Assembly (NCBI RefSeq): GCF_013363995.1
Contig: NZ_JABWGO010000013.1
Coordinates: forward strand, 186,001-250,000
From: Nonomuraea rhodomycinica
GTDB lineage: Bacteria; Actinomycetota; Actinomycetes; Streptosporangiales; Streptosporangiaceae
Direction of reading: 5' to 3'
DNA: 64,000 nt
Shown here: positions 16,960 through 25,316 of the stretch, piece after piece
Layout: the number at the start of each line of letters is the position of its first letter
Position numbering within the stretch: position 1 is the stretch's first letter
Translations under genes and position numbers: made by a program
Notes under the pieces: model-generated
What the model was told of the DNA's origin: nothing
What the model saw: the letters and a program-made list of their open reading frames with translations, nothing else
Databases searched by the model: none

Positions 16960-17299
16960 CATGGGCTCCGTATGGCGAGCCGTGCCGCTGCGAGGCACGG
17001 GGGACTTGGGGGTGGAGGAATTGTGCCGCGTGAAGATCCTCTACGCGATCTCGGAGCCGCCGCCTCGTTCCTACGGGAGGCGTGGATGGGGTGTACGGCC
17101 TGGTCCGCGGGTCCGTTCGGAGCCGGGACACAACATGAGGTGCCGTCAGCGCGAGGGTGTTCGAGACTGCGGCGTACGGGGTGGGCGTCCACGAGCGTGG
17201 GCGTCGCTCCCTCTCCCACTGCCAAGATCTGTTTTGTCGGGGGGCGGCGGTATCTTCATCGACGTCGGAAACCCCCATCCCCCGCGACCGGAGTGAGCC
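16960..17299. promoter_or_regulatory. divergent intergenic region of the UDG-ART and macrodomain genes
   Basis: This 340-bp gap has no convincing gene. It must carry both promoters. Visible elements are a perfect 7-bp hairpin (CCGTGCC 16980-16986, GGCACGG 16994-17000) in the UDG-ART leader, a TATCTT -10-like box (17251-17256), and GGAGTGAG (17290-17297) as ribosome-binding site of the macrodomain gene. No strong operator palindrome stands out. Confidence 0.5.
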
Positions 17300-17977
17300 A
17301 TGATCGTCGACCGTGTGAAGCCGCAGCTCAAGGTAGTGCTGGCGGACGTCAACGCGGAGGTGGTGCAGTCATGGCGGGCGGCGTTCGCCGACACCCCCGA
17401 CATCGAGATCCACCACGGCTCGATCCTCGACCAGCACGTCGACGCCTGGGTCAACCCGACCAACTCGCGCGGCCGGATGGACGGCGGGGTCGATGCCGTC
17501 ATCAAGCGGCACCTCGGGGCAGGGATCCAGTTGCGCGTCCAGCGGGCGATCCGTGACCAGTTCGGAGGAGCGCTGCCGGTGGGCAGCGCCGTGTGCGTGC
17601 CGTCCGGGGCGGTGAACCCGAAGTTCCTGATCTCGACCCCGACGATGGTGCAGTCGGCGCAGAACGTCAGCGAGACGCTCAACGTGGCGCTGGCGTGCGC
17701 CGCCGCGTTCCAGGCCATCCACATGCAGAACGAGAAGGAGCCGGGCAGCATCACGTCGGTGGCGTTGGTCGGCATGGGCGCGGCGACTGGCCGGGTGCCC
17801 GCGCGGGTGTGCGCGAACCTGATGTGGACGGGCTACACGTTGTTCAACGACTTCTCGTTCCGCGACTACGACGACCTGCGGAAGACGATCAACGAGCAGC
17901 TCGACGACCTTGAGACCCACTCCGAGGAGACGCGGGTGCGGATCACGCCGCCGGAGTCGTCCGGGGCGCGTGGCTGA
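17300..17977 (+). CDS. macrodomain (ADP-ribose-binding) protein
   Basis: A 225-residue macrodomain protein. It has the ADP-ribose contact strand WVNPTNSRGRMDGGVDAVI (residues 50-68, equivalent to the VNAAN...GGGVA.AI loop), GQ-like segment VGSAVCVPSG, and the phosphate loop VALVGMGAATGRVP (155-168). Macrodomains bind or hydrolyse ADP-ribose from protein or nucleic acids, as DarG and TARG1 do. Being divergent from an ADP-ribosyltransferase, its likely job is to reverse or neutralise that modification. GGAGTGAG lies just before the ATG. The C-terminal 40 residues are charged and probably flexible. Confidence 0.9.
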   Translation: MIVDRVKPQLKVVLADVNAEVVQSWRAAFADTPDIEIHHGSILDQHVDAWVNPTNSRGRMDGGVDAVIKRHLGAGIQLRVQRAIRDQFGGALPVGSAVCVPSGAVNPKFLISTPTMVQSAQNVSETLNVALACAAAFQAIHMQNEKEPGSITSVALVGMGAATGRVPARVCANLMWTGYTLFNDFSFRDYDDLRKTINEQLDDLETHSEETRVRITPPESSGARG

Positions 17978-18195
17978 ACATCCTGGCCCAGAGTCACGTA
18001 AGCCGGTTGAAGGTCACCTGAGCCGGTCGGACCTCACCCGAGCCGTCGTCGGGGCTCACTCGATCGGTCCGACGTCAGCGGAGCGGCCGGATGCGCCCGG
18101 GTGCGCCAGGATGCGCCCGGCAGGTGGAGCCGCGGCGGCTCTGCCGCGGCGGCTCTGACCTGGCGCTGATCCGAATCAACATCGAGGAGGCGACG

Positions 18196-18672
18196 ATGCG
18201 CGCGAAGGCACAGCAGGACCCACCGCCGAGCGACGCCGAAACTGCCGCACACATGAGCGACCTGGCCGAGCTGTTCATGGAGCATTCGCGCGCGGACGGC
18301 CACTCCTTCGACTGGGACCCCGCGTTCCTTCGCCACCTCGACAACTACTGCGCCGAGTTCGCCGCCGCCGAGCCGCCGCCCGAGGTCACGCACAGCATGA
18401 TCTTGAGTGCGGGCGCGTACCTGGGCGAGATGATCGTCCGCAATTGCGGATGGCGATGGGTGTACTGCGCCGACGAGAAGGCCGCCGCCGTGGAGAGCCC
18501 CGGCGGAGTGCGCGGCTACCCGCACAACAAGGTCGCCAAGCGGATCCGCGAGGGGACCGTGCATGACCTTGAGGCGTTCTTCCAGTATGCCGCCACCGGG
18601 GAGGCGCCTCGCGGGAGCGCTGCTCGCGTCATCAAGCCTTCCTGGTGGCGACGGCTGAGATCACGAGCTTGA
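18196..18672 (+). CDS. DUF3806-like small protein
   Basis: A 158-residue soluble protein. The segment SAGAYLGEMIVRNCGWRWVY, then PHNKVAKRIREGTVHDLEAFFQY, resembles the DUF3806 / immunity-protein-like pattern in which a short alpha-beta domain reads YLGE...W...P...V.KR. Function unknown. GAGGAGG lies 5 nt before the ATG, clearly favouring it over the in-frame ATG at 18091. It is 218 bp after the macrodomain gene on the same strand; co-transcription is possible but not shown. Confidence 0.7.
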   Translation: MRAKAQQDPPPSDAETAAHMSDLAELFMEHSRADGHSFDWDPAFLRHLDNYCAEFAAAEPPPEVTHSMILSAGAYLGEMIVRNCGWRWVYCADEKAAAVESPGGVRGYPHNKVAKRIREGTVHDLEAFFQYAATGEAPRGSAARVIKPSWWRRLRSRA

Positions 18673-18695
18673 TCGTCGCGCCTGCCCTCAAGGTA

Positions 18696-18723
18696 TTGCG
18701 TCGTTCTTGAATCGGGCTACGGT
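18696..18723 (+). promoter_or_regulatory. promoter TTGCGT-16-TACGGT
   Basis: TTGCGT (18696-18701) and TACGGT (18718-18723) with a 16-nt spacer end 7 nt before the GTG at 18731, suggesting leaderless transcription of the small membrane protein. Confidence 0.4.
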
Positions 18724-18730
18724 CTGAGGT

Positions 18731-19129
18731 GTGACGGATTCGACGCTGTCCATCTCGGATACCGCTCGTCATCGTCGTACGATTTCATGGGCGGACACCG
18801 CCGGGGTCTTCCTGCTCGCCGGTACCGGAATGTTATTGTTGGTGAGTCGCGAGACGGTGGTCGATGGCCCCCTGTCGGTATTGGCGGGCCTGTTCTCGCA
18901 GGCGTGCGGGGTGGGTGCCGCGGTCGTCCTGGTCGTGGGACTCTGGCGACGGCCTGGCGCGAAGCCGTCACTGCTCAGCGTGCGTGCGGTCGACCGTGAG
19001 TCGGTCGGGCAATGGGCCGCGCAGCGGGTCCTGCTGGCACTTCTCTGGAAATTGACGGCGCTCCGCATCGCCGTCAGTGTCATTGTTCTTCAAGCGGTGT
19101 TGCTGGGCGTTTCCGCGGTCCTTCTCTGA
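18731..19129 (+). CDS. small integral membrane protein
   Basis: A 132-residue protein with three hydrophobic segments: TAGVFLLAGTGMLLLVS (about 23-39), LSVLAGLFSQACGVGAAVVLVVGLW (about 48-72) and ALLWKLTALRIAVSVIVLQAVLLGVSAVLL (about 103-132). A polar loop rich in Arg separates the last two. No family recognised. The GTG start is supported by the promoter spacing. Confidence 0.65.
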   Translation: MTDSTLSISDTARHRRTISWADTAGVFLLAGTGMLLLVSRETVVDGPLSVLAGLFSQACGVGAAVVLVVGLWRRPGAKPSLLSVRAVDRESVGQWAAQRVLLALLWKLTALRIAVSVIVLQAVLLGVSAVLL

Positions 19130-19265
19130 TGGTCGTGCCGCCGCAAGGACGATGGCGTCTGCCGAACGGACTCGACGGCTGAGAATCGACATCTGAGAAA
19201 CGTGTCATGTGCGCGGCCTGACGGCGCTCCGTCCGACCGGCGACCAGGGACCGGAGGCCGGCGGA

Positions 19266-19694
19266 TCAGGATGCGTCGGAAGCGACCAGCTCCACCTCGA
19301 AACCGTCCCGGTCCTCCAGGTAGGCGGCATAGTGCTGCTCCCCACCGGCGAACGGATGCCGATCGGCGAACATCAACGTCCAGCCGTGCGCCGGCGCCTG
19401 CTCGACCAGGGCATCGAGCAGGGCTCGGCTCTCCACATGGAAGGCCAGGTGGTTCAGTCCGGGGCGGCGGCGGTCATGCCGGTCGGAGGTGAGCGCGGGC
19501 GACTGCTCCAGGACCAGATAGGTGTCACCCAGACGCCAGCTGCGTCCGTCGCTCCAGTGCTGGAACTCGGTGTAGCCGAGCGCCGCCAGCAACCATCGCC
19601 AGCCGGCGACGGCCCGGCTCAGGTCGGGGACCCAGATCTCGACGTGGTGCAGCGTTCCGGTGACGGGCCCGCCGTTCGTCGTCCTCCCGCTCAC
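19266..19694 (-). CDS. VOC-family (glyoxalase-fold) protein
   Basis: A 142-residue vicinal-oxygen-chelate protein with paired beta-alpha-beta-beta-beta modules: GTLHHVEIWVPDLSRAVAGW and NHLAFHVESRALLDALVEQA. Metal-ligand candidates are His in LHHVEIW, Glu/Gln in the first-module end strand, His in LNHLAF and Glu in YLEDRDGFEVELV. Such proteins act as lyases, dioxygenases or antibiotic-binding proteins; the substrate is unknown. The GTG lies 2 nt past the stop of the acetyltransferase upstream, so they are one transcript. Confidence 0.88.
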   Translation of the reverse strand: MSGRTTNGGPVTGTLHHVEIWVPDLSRAVAGWRWLLAALGYTEFQHWSDGRSWRLGDTYLVLEQSPALTSDRHDRRRPGLNHLAFHVESRALLDALVEQAPAHGWTLMFADRHPFAGGEQHYAAYLEDRDGFEVELVASDAS

Positions 19695-19696
19695 GA

Positions 19697-20167
19697 TCAG
19701 CGGTTCGTCAGGTCGAGGACGCCGACCGTCTGGCCGCCGCTCGTCTCCCCGGTGAGCTGGAACCCCAGTTTCCGGTAGAAGCCTTCCGGCCCGTCCTCCG
19801 CCGGCTCCCACGTGACGTACATCTGCCTGCCGCCACGACGCCTGACCTCGGCGGCGACCGATGCGACGGCGAAGCGGCCGACTCCGCGCCCCTGCGCGTC
19901 CGGCGTCACGTTGAGGCGCCACAGGCCGGACCGGAAGTCGACTCCCCTGCCGTCCCAGTCGATGTCGAGGAACGCCATGAGGAAGCCCACGGCGCTCTCA
20001 CCGTCCAGGATGAGGCGCGGCCAGGCCACCTGCGGGTGGACGTATGCCTCGGCCAGCGACTTCGCCACCGGCGAGACGAACCGCTCCTGGTCGGGACGGA
20101 CCTTCACCGCGAGGGCGGCGTCGATGTTGGCGGGCGTGATGGGCACGAGCCGGAGGCTTGTCGTCAT
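19697..20167 (-). CDS. GNAT acetyltransferase, BltD-like
   Basis: A 156-residue acetyltransferase resembling spermine/spermidine acetyltransferases of the BltD type. It begins MTTSLRLVPITPANIDAALA, with the acetyl-CoA loop LNVTPDAQGRGVGRFAVASV and the C-terminal GFYRKLGFQLTGE. The long in-frame upstream extension has low-complexity, non-family sequence and is excluded. It is co-transcribed with the VOC protein immediately downstream. Confidence 0.88.
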   Translation of the reverse strand: MTTSLRLVPITPANIDAALAVKVRPDQERFVSPVAKSLAEAYVHPQVAWPRLILDGESAVGFLMAFLDIDWDGRGVDFRSGLWRLNVTPDAQGRGVGRFAVASVAAEVRRRGGRQMYVTWEPAEDGPEGFYRKLGFQLTGETSGGQTVGVLDLTNR

Positions 20168-20267
20168 GACGAGAACGATAGGGAAGATCCCGGACGGGCA
20201 TGGACATGACTTTCGACAGGAGTGGCGGTTGACGATCGGCGGATGATCCGTCCGGGCCGCCGGTGAC

Positions 20268-20984
20268 ATGTTCGCCGTCATGGACGCGTACTTCCCCGGA
20301 CGCCGGCTCGGCGGCGTCGCCCTCGTGCTCGGACCGGTCGTCATGGCAGCCGGATATCTGCTGCGCCGGCTGAGCTCGGCCGTCGCCCTCACCCCTCAGC
20401 AGCAGGCGTGGGCGGAGACGCGGCCGTTCGCCGCGTACGGCCAGCTCCTCGCCTACACCTCGGAGCCCGCGCTGTTCACCCTCGCGTACGCGGTGTTCGC
20501 GCTGGGGGCGTTGCTGCTCTTCCCCGCCTTCGTCGCCCTGGCGCAGCAGGTGGGGGGCCGTCTCGCCTTCTGGGGCGGCACGCTGCTGGTCGCCGGGCTG
20601 TTCGCCCGTCTGTACTTCGCCGGCGCCGACCAGACCGCCTTCCAGCTCACCGAGGCCCTCGGGCTGGACCGGGCGACGGACGCGATCATGAAGGAGTACG
20701 TCGACATCTCGTACGGGCCGTGGCGGATACCGGTCTGGGCGTCGGTCGGCCAGTACGCGGGGTCCCTGCTGCTGGCTGTCGCCGCATGGCGTTCGTGCCT
20801 GTTCGGTGTCGCCCGCGCGGTGATGCTGCTGCTGGCGGGCGGCACCTGGATGGGGGTGCTGAAGAGCGCCTCGGTCCCGGACGTGCTGGTGACCGTTCTG
20901 CTCTGCGTGGCTCTGGCGCCGCTGGGGGTACGGATGCTGCGCGGCCTGCCGCAGGTTCGCGGCGCGACGTCCAGGTGGTGGTGA
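20268..20984 (+). CDS. hypothetical multi-pass membrane protein
   Basis: A 238-residue protein with about six hydrophobic segments: GGVALVLGPVVMAAGYLL, PALFTLAYAVFALGALLLFP, LAFWGGTLLVAGLFARLYF, VGQYAGSLLLAVAAW, AVMLLLAGGTWMGVL and VLVTVLLCVALAPLGVRML. DUF4386-like organisation is possible, but no family is certain. A second ATG four codons in (20280) is an alternative start. Confidence 0.75.
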   Translation: MFAVMDAYFPGRRLGGVALVLGPVVMAAGYLLRRLSSAVALTPQQQAWAETRPFAAYGQLLAYTSEPALFTLAYAVFALGALLLFPAFVALAQQVGGRLAFWGGTLLVAGLFARLYFAGADQTAFQLTEALGLDRATDAIMKEYVDISYGPWRIPVWASVGQYAGSLLLAVAAWRSCLFGVARAVMLLLAGGTWMGVLKSASVPDVLVTVLLCVALAPLGVRMLRGLPQVRGATSRWW

Positions 20985-21237
20985 CGTCGGCGCCCTCCCA
21001 GAGGGGCATGACCGCCCCCAGAACGGCCGGATGACGGACACGCCGTGCGGCGCGCCGTGGAGGCTCATCCGGGCTCGATCGTCGCACTGGGGTTGTTGGA
21101 GGCCGTCCGATCTCACGGGGCTCAGTTCGCTCGGGCCGGGAGCCGCCATCACCGCGGCCACGGCCGCCCCCGCCGGCGCGAACGGGTACTGCTGCTGACA
21201 TGCGCGAGGACAATCCGGCGAACTGTCCTGGACGAGA

Positions 21238-21789
21238 TCAGGCGGCGTCCGCGGGGCCGGGGTGGGATGGTGCGGGGTCGCTGCGCAGCCTGCTGTAGAC
21301 CCAGCCGTCGCGCCACTGCCCGTCGCGGAACTCGATGGCGCGCAGCACGCCCTCCAGCCGGAATCCCGCCTTCTCCAGCGACTTCTGCTCCGCGATGTTC
21401 TCCGGGTGCGTGCGGGCCTCGATCCGCTCGACCGGCGTGTGCGTGAACAGGTAGTCGCACAGCAGCGTCTGCGCGCGCCAGCCGATGCCGCGTCCCCGCC
21501 ATTCGGGCAGCAGCGCGATGCCGATCTCCCAGTACGTCGCGACGCCGACGACGGTCTCGTGCCAGTCCACGAAGCCCGCCGCGCTCTGGCTGCCGTCCAC
21601 GGCCACCATGAGCCGGCCGTGCTCCTTGCCGAGGTAGCCGTCGGTGGCGAAGCGCCGGGCGGGGGCCTGGGCGTCGCGGAACCCGGTCCAGTCGAGCCCG
21701 ATGAGGCCCGGTTCCGTGGCGAAGCGCCGGAACATGTCGAGGTCGTCCTCGGTCACCGGCCGCAGCCGCACCGCCGCGTCATTCGTCAT
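21238..21789 (-). CDS. GNAT acetyltransferase, RimJ/RimL-like
   Basis: A 183-residue acetyltransferase of the RimL/SpeG type. It starts AVRLRPVTEDDLDMFRRFAT, has the acetyl-CoA loop IGIALLPEWRGRGIGWRAQT, and continues IEARTHPENIAEQKSLEKAGFRLEGVLR. It lies 27 bp upstream of the stop-to-start junction with the DinB gene, which is on the same strand and read first; they are likely co-transcribed. Confidence 0.9.
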   Translation of the reverse strand: MTNDAAVRLRPVTEDDLDMFRRFATEPGLIGLDWTGFRDAQAPARRFATDGYLGKEHGRLMVAVDGSQSAAGFVDWHETVVGVATYWEIGIALLPEWRGRGIGWRAQTLLCDYLFTHTPVERIEARTHPENIAEQKSLEKAGFRLEGVLRAIEFRDGQWRDGWVYSRLRSDPAPSHPGPADAA

Positions 21790-21816
21790 CGAAGCCTCTC
21801 CAGGGTTGTCACGGGC

Positions 21817-22356
21817 TCACTCCCCCGTCAGCCCGTCCACCGACTCGCGGATCAGGTCGGCGTGGCCGTTGTGCCGGGCGTACTCCTCCACCAGGTGCAC
21901 CAGGATCCAGCGCAGGCTCGGGGCGCGGCCGTCGGGCAAGGTGCGGCGGGCGAGCTGGTCGGGGCCGCCGTCGGCGAGCGCCTGCGCCACCAGGGAGCGC
22001 GAGCGGTCCACCGCCTCCCGCCAGATGGCGCGGAGCTGCTCGGGGGTGTCGTCGGCGGCCGAGTGCCAGTCCCAGTCGGGGTCGGCCTTCCAGGCCACCG
22101 CGTCCCACGGGGGCTGGCGGTCCCGCCCGTGCAGCCAGTACGCGGACCATTCGTCCTCGACGTACGCGAGGTGCTTGAGCATCCCGCCCAGGGTCATCGA
22201 GGAGGCGCCGGTGGTGGCCCTGAGCCCGTCGGCGTCCAGTCCGGCGCACTTCCACTCCAGGGTCGCCCGCAGGAACTCCAGGAAGCCCAGGACGGTGGCG
22301 ATCTCGTCGCCCGCGAGAGGGGGCTCCGGGCGGCCCTGGTCGTCGAGGGTGGGCAT
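21817..22356 (-). CDS. DinB/DUF664-family protein
   Basis: A 179-residue four-helix-bundle protein of the DinB/DUF664 superfamily. It has FLEFLRATLEWKCAGLDADGL, then MTLGGMLKHLAYVEDEW with the conserved metal-binding His, and RWILVHLVEEYARHNGHADLIRE with the second and third His. These proteins include thiol-dependent (mycothiol, bacillithiol) transferases. The ATG at 22356 lies 7 nt after a TATGAT -10 box; an in-frame frame extension upstream is not family-like. Confidence 0.9.
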   Translation of the reverse strand: MPTLDDQGRPEPPLAGDEIATVLGFLEFLRATLEWKCAGLDADGLRATTGASSMTLGGMLKHLAYVEDEWSAYWLHGRDRQPPWDAVAWKADPDWDWHSAADDTPEQLRAIWREAVDRSRSLVAQALADGGPDQLARRTLPDGRAPSLRWILVHLVEEYARHNGHADLIRESVDGLTGE

Positions 22357-22363
22357 GGGGGTG

Positions 22364-22369
22364 ATCATA
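22364..22369 (-). promoter_or_regulatory. -10 element TATGAT of the DinB gene, leaderless
   Basis: The near-consensus TATGAT (reverse strand) ends 7 nt before the ATG, and no ribosome-binding site is present. Confidence 0.5.
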
Positions 22370-22370
22370 C

Positions 22371-22532
22371 CGGCAGGGCACCCACCCCCTCCGCGCCGCA
22401 GGCCACCGCCTGGTCGTCCACCACACCGAGCCGGGCACTTCCGCCTACGACGCGACGGTCTTGCTGGACATGGCCGCGCACGAGGAGTTCTCGCCCCCGG
22501 GCCATGAGGGGAGGCCGGTGCCCGACGACTAA
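22371..22532 (+). pseudogene. possible coding remnant
   Basis: A 53-codon stretch ending at TAA (22530-22532) reads like the C-terminus of a protein (HRLVVHHTEPGTSAYDATVL, then LDMAAHEEFSPPGHEGRPVP). It has no usable ATG/GTG start, and an in-frame TGA lies just upstream at 22362. I do not recognise the family. It may be a decayed gene end or chance open frame in GC-rich DNA. Confidence 0.25.
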
Positions 22533-22535
22533 GAT
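22530..22535 (+). promoter_or_regulatory. -10 element TAAGAT, leaderless
   Basis: TAAGAT ends 7 nt before the GTG at 22543, which fixes the start of the acetyltransferase that follows. Confidence 0.45.
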
Positions 22536-22542
22536 CAGGTTC

Positions 22543-23064
22543 GTGGTGGAGTGGGTGCGGCTGCGGCTGGACGTGGACGGGTTCGACGACGCGGCCTTCG
22601 AGCCGTACCTGCGGCGCGCGCACGAGGCGGGCATCGGGTTGACGACCATGGCCGAGCTGGGCGGCGACACGGAGGACCACCGGCGCGCCCTCTACGAGCT
22701 CAACAAGACGTGCTCGGCCGACATCCCCGAGCGGGGCGAGTTCTTCGCGTACGAGGAGTTCGTCGAGAGGCGTTTCGAGTCGCCCGGTTTCCATCCCGGC
22801 GGCGTCGTCCTGGCGGTCCACGACGGCGCGTGGGTCGGGATGTCCGCGACCTCCCTGCACCCGGCCGAGGGGTACGCGTTCAGCGAGATGACCGGCGTGC
22901 TCGCGCCGTACCGGGGCAAGGGGCTGTCGCTGGCGCTGAAGCTGCTGGCGATCCGTTTCGTCCGCTCGTCCGGGTACGGGCTGCTCAGGACGTTCCACCA
23001 CCCGCGCAACGCATCAGCGATCGCGATGAACCGGCGCCTCGGCTTCACCGACGACCCCGCCTGA
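22543..23064 (+). CDS. GNAT acetyltransferase
   Basis: A 173-residue acetyltransferase. Residues 1-60 carry a poorly conserved N-terminal region (VRLRLDVDGFDDAAFEPYL). The GNAT core is SEMTGVLAPYRGKGLSLALK followed by LLRTFHHPRNASAIAMNRRL then GF. This layout (long N-terminal half, TGV..YRGKGLA loop) is that of the actinobacterial mycothiol-synthase-like GNATs. The GTG start follows a leaderless promoter; an open frame extends far upstream but overlaps the DinB and GNAT genes on the other strand. Confidence 0.87.
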   Translation: MVEWVRLRLDVDGFDDAAFEPYLRRAHEAGIGLTTMAELGGDTEDHRRALYELNKTCSADIPERGEFFAYEEFVERRFESPGFHPGGVVLAVHDGAWVGMSATSLHPAEGYAFSEMTGVLAPYRGKGLSLALKLLAIRFVRSSGYGLLRTFHHPRNASAIAMNRRLGFTDDPA

Positions 23065-23295
23065 GGCGCGCCGGGCCCGTGAGGCCGGCGCGGGGTTTCG
23101 GCTTGGATTTTGGTCACCCTAGGGTCACCTTGCGGCCACAACAGGCGCTCAATGCCCGTTTGCCCCTTCCGCCCCTTGCGACGCGACCCTCCGCTACGGG
23201 AGGATCACCCGTTGAAATACCGCGATGTCCGTGATCCGTTCCGGACCGGCGGCCACCCCCCGCACACCGGTGCATGACGACATGGAGAGACTGTC

Positions 23296-24678
23296 GTGCA
23301 GCCACAAGAGCAGATCGAGCAGTTCGGCTACCGGCAGGAGCTGCGGCGCGGCGTCGGGCCGGCCGACCTCGTGTTCTACGGCCTCAACTTCATGGTGCCG
23401 ATCGCCCCCTTCGCGATCTTCGGGCTCGTGTACTACCGGTCGGGCGGCATGCCGGTCCTGGCGTACCTGGTCGGCATGGTCGCCCTGCTGTTCACGGCGG
23501 CCTCGTACGCCCAGATGGTCAAGGCGTTCCCGCTGTCCGGATCGGTCTACAACTACGCCAGCCGCGGCATCAGCCCGCCCGTCGGGTTCATGACGGGCTG
23601 GGCGATCCTGCTCGACTACCTGCTCCTGCCGAGCCTGCTCTACCTCGTCGCGTCCCTGGCCATGAACGAGACCGTGCCGCAGGTGCCGGTGTGGGGCTGG
23701 CTGATCATCTTCGTGGCCGTCAACACGGTGATCAACCTGCGCGGCGTCCGCATGACGATCCGGCTCACGCGCATCATGATCGCCGCCGAGCTGGTCGTGC
23801 TGGTGCTGTTCCTCGGGGCCGGCGTCTGGGCCCTGCTCCAGGGCGCGGGCCACGGGTTCAGCCTCTCGCCGCTGTTCAACCCGGACACCTTCTCGTGGCC
23901 GGTGATCTTCGCCGCAGTGTCGGTCGCCGTGCTGTCGTTCCTCGGCTTCGACGGGATCAGCATGCTGGTCGAGGAGTCCACCGGCGGGTCGGCGCAGGTG
24001 AGCAAGGCCATGCGGTTCGCGCTGGTGCTGGCCGGCGTGCTGTTCATGGTCCAGGTGTGGGTGGCCGCCCTGCTCGTGCCCGACCCGGCCACGCTGCTGA
24101 ACCACGACACCGGCACGGCCTTCCAGGACGCGGCGGCCGTCGCGGGCGGCGAATGGCTGCGCGAGCTCACCTCGAACGCCACCGCCATCTCCTGGGGCGT
24201 GGCCAACACGCTGGTCGCCCAGGTGGCCGTGTCGCGCCTGCTGTACGCGATGGCGCGCGACCGCCAGCTCCCGGCGTTCCTGTCCAAGGTGTCGGTCAAG
24301 AACTCGGTGCCGACCAACGCCATCCTGCTCGTCTCCGCGCTGTCCGTCGGGCTCGGCCTGTACATGGCCTCCCGCGAGGACGGCGTCGACGTGCTCGGCA
24401 GCCTGATCAACATGGGCGCGCTGGTCGCGTTCATCATGCTGCACGTGTCGGTGATCGTGCACTACATGATCCGGCGTCGCTCGGACAACCTGTGGGCGCA
24501 CCTGATCTCACCGCTGATCGGGATGGCGATCCTCATCCTCGTCGTCATCAACGCCCACGTCCTCGCGCAGGTGACCGGCTTCGTCTGGCTCGTCGTCGGC
24601 GCGGTCTTCCTGGCCGGCATGTACGCCACGGGACGCCGGCCCGTCCTGCGCGGCCTCGGCGGGAAGGAGCCGGTGTGA
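23296..24678 (+). CDS. APC-family amino acid permease
   Basis: A 460-residue, 12-helix amino acid/polyamine permease of the APC superfamily. The first helix region (GPADLVFYGLNFMVPIAPFAIFGLV) holds the unwound substrate-binding turn. It also has TAASYAQMVKAFPLSGSVYNYASRG and the mid-helix motif LSFLGFDGISMLVEESTGGS. GGAGAG precedes the GTG start. Its stop overlaps the start of the next gene (GTGA), so the two are translationally coupled. Substrate unknown. Confidence 0.93.
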   Translation: MQPQEQIEQFGYRQELRRGVGPADLVFYGLNFMVPIAPFAIFGLVYYRSGGMPVLAYLVGMVALLFTAASYAQMVKAFPLSGSVYNYASRGISPPVGFMTGWAILLDYLLLPSLLYLVASLAMNETVPQVPVWGWLIIFVAVNTVINLRGVRMTIRLTRIMIAAELVVLVLFLGAGVWALLQGAGHGFSLSPLFNPDTFSWPVIFAAVSVAVLSFLGFDGISMLVEESTGGSAQVSKAMRFALVLAGVLFMVQVWVAALLVPDPATLLNHDTGTAFQDAAAVAGGEWLRELTSNATAISWGVANTLVAQVAVSRLLYAMARDRQLPAFLSKVSVKNSVPTNAILLVSALSVGLGLYMASREDGVDVLGSLINMGALVAFIMLHVSVIVHYMIRRRSDNLWAHLISPLIGMAILILVVINAHVLAQVTGFVWLVVGAVFLAGMYATGRRPVLRGLGGKEPV

Positions 24679-25313
24679 ACCGGCTGCCGCTCCACCAGGA
24701 CCTCTACCTCATCGCCCACACCGAGGCCGGCAAGCTCCTGACCCACCAGTCGTCGCTGGCGCTGGGGCTGGCCGGGGCGGTGCTGGCCGAGCTGATCCTG
24801 GACGACCGCGTCGCCGTCGTCCAGGGCCGGGTCACCGTCTTCGAGCGCGGCCGTACCGGTGACCCGATCGCCGACGCCATGGTCGGCCTGATCCCGCGGG
24901 ACCGGGACCACGAGGACGTCAAGTTCTGGATCAAGACGGCGGCGAAGGACATCTACGAGCGCACCCGCGACGACCTGGTCGCCAAGGGCGTGCTCGCCCC
25001 GGTGACCAAGCGCCGCATGGGCATGCTGCCGTACCTCCGCTACCAGCTCACCGACATCACCTGGGCCGTACGCGCGTCGTCGGGGGTGCGGGCCGCCGCG
25101 GAGAGCTGGAAGGAGGCCGACACGCGCTGCGCCGTGCTGTGCGGCCTGGTGTCGGTGCTGCGGGTGGAGGCGGAGCTCTACCTCAACCAGCCGGCCGGCA
25201 AGCTCATCGAACGGCTGCGCGCCATCGCCGACGCGGACTCGCCCGAGGCCAAGCAGGTCGTGGACCTCGTGGACACGCTGGTGGCCGAGGCCGCGGTCGC
25301 CATCTACCGCTGA
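24675..25313 (+). CDS. GPP34 (GOLPH3/Vps74-like) family protein
   Basis: A 212-residue GPP34 protein. The family opening LPLHQDLYLIAHTEAGKLL is followed by GLAGAVLAELILDDRVAV, the variable region, then LPYLRYQLTD and the C-terminal helical part ending VDTLVAEAAVAIYR. The eukaryotic homologue GOLPH3 binds phosphatidylinositol-4-phosphate at the Golgi. In actinomycetes such proteins are frequent but uncharacterised. The coupling to an APC permease suggests a membrane-associated role for this copy. Confidence 0.9.
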   Translation: MNRLPLHQDLYLIAHTEAGKLLTHQSSLALGLAGAVLAELILDDRVAVVQGRVTVFERGRTGDPIADAMVGLIPRDRDHEDVKFWIKTAAKDIYERTRDDLVAKGVLAPVTKRRMGMLPYLRYQLTDITWAVRASSGVRAAAESWKEADTRCAVLCGLVSVLRVEAELYLNQPAGKLIERLRAIADADSPEAKQVVDLVDTLVAEAAVAIYR

Positions 25314-25316
25314 GCG

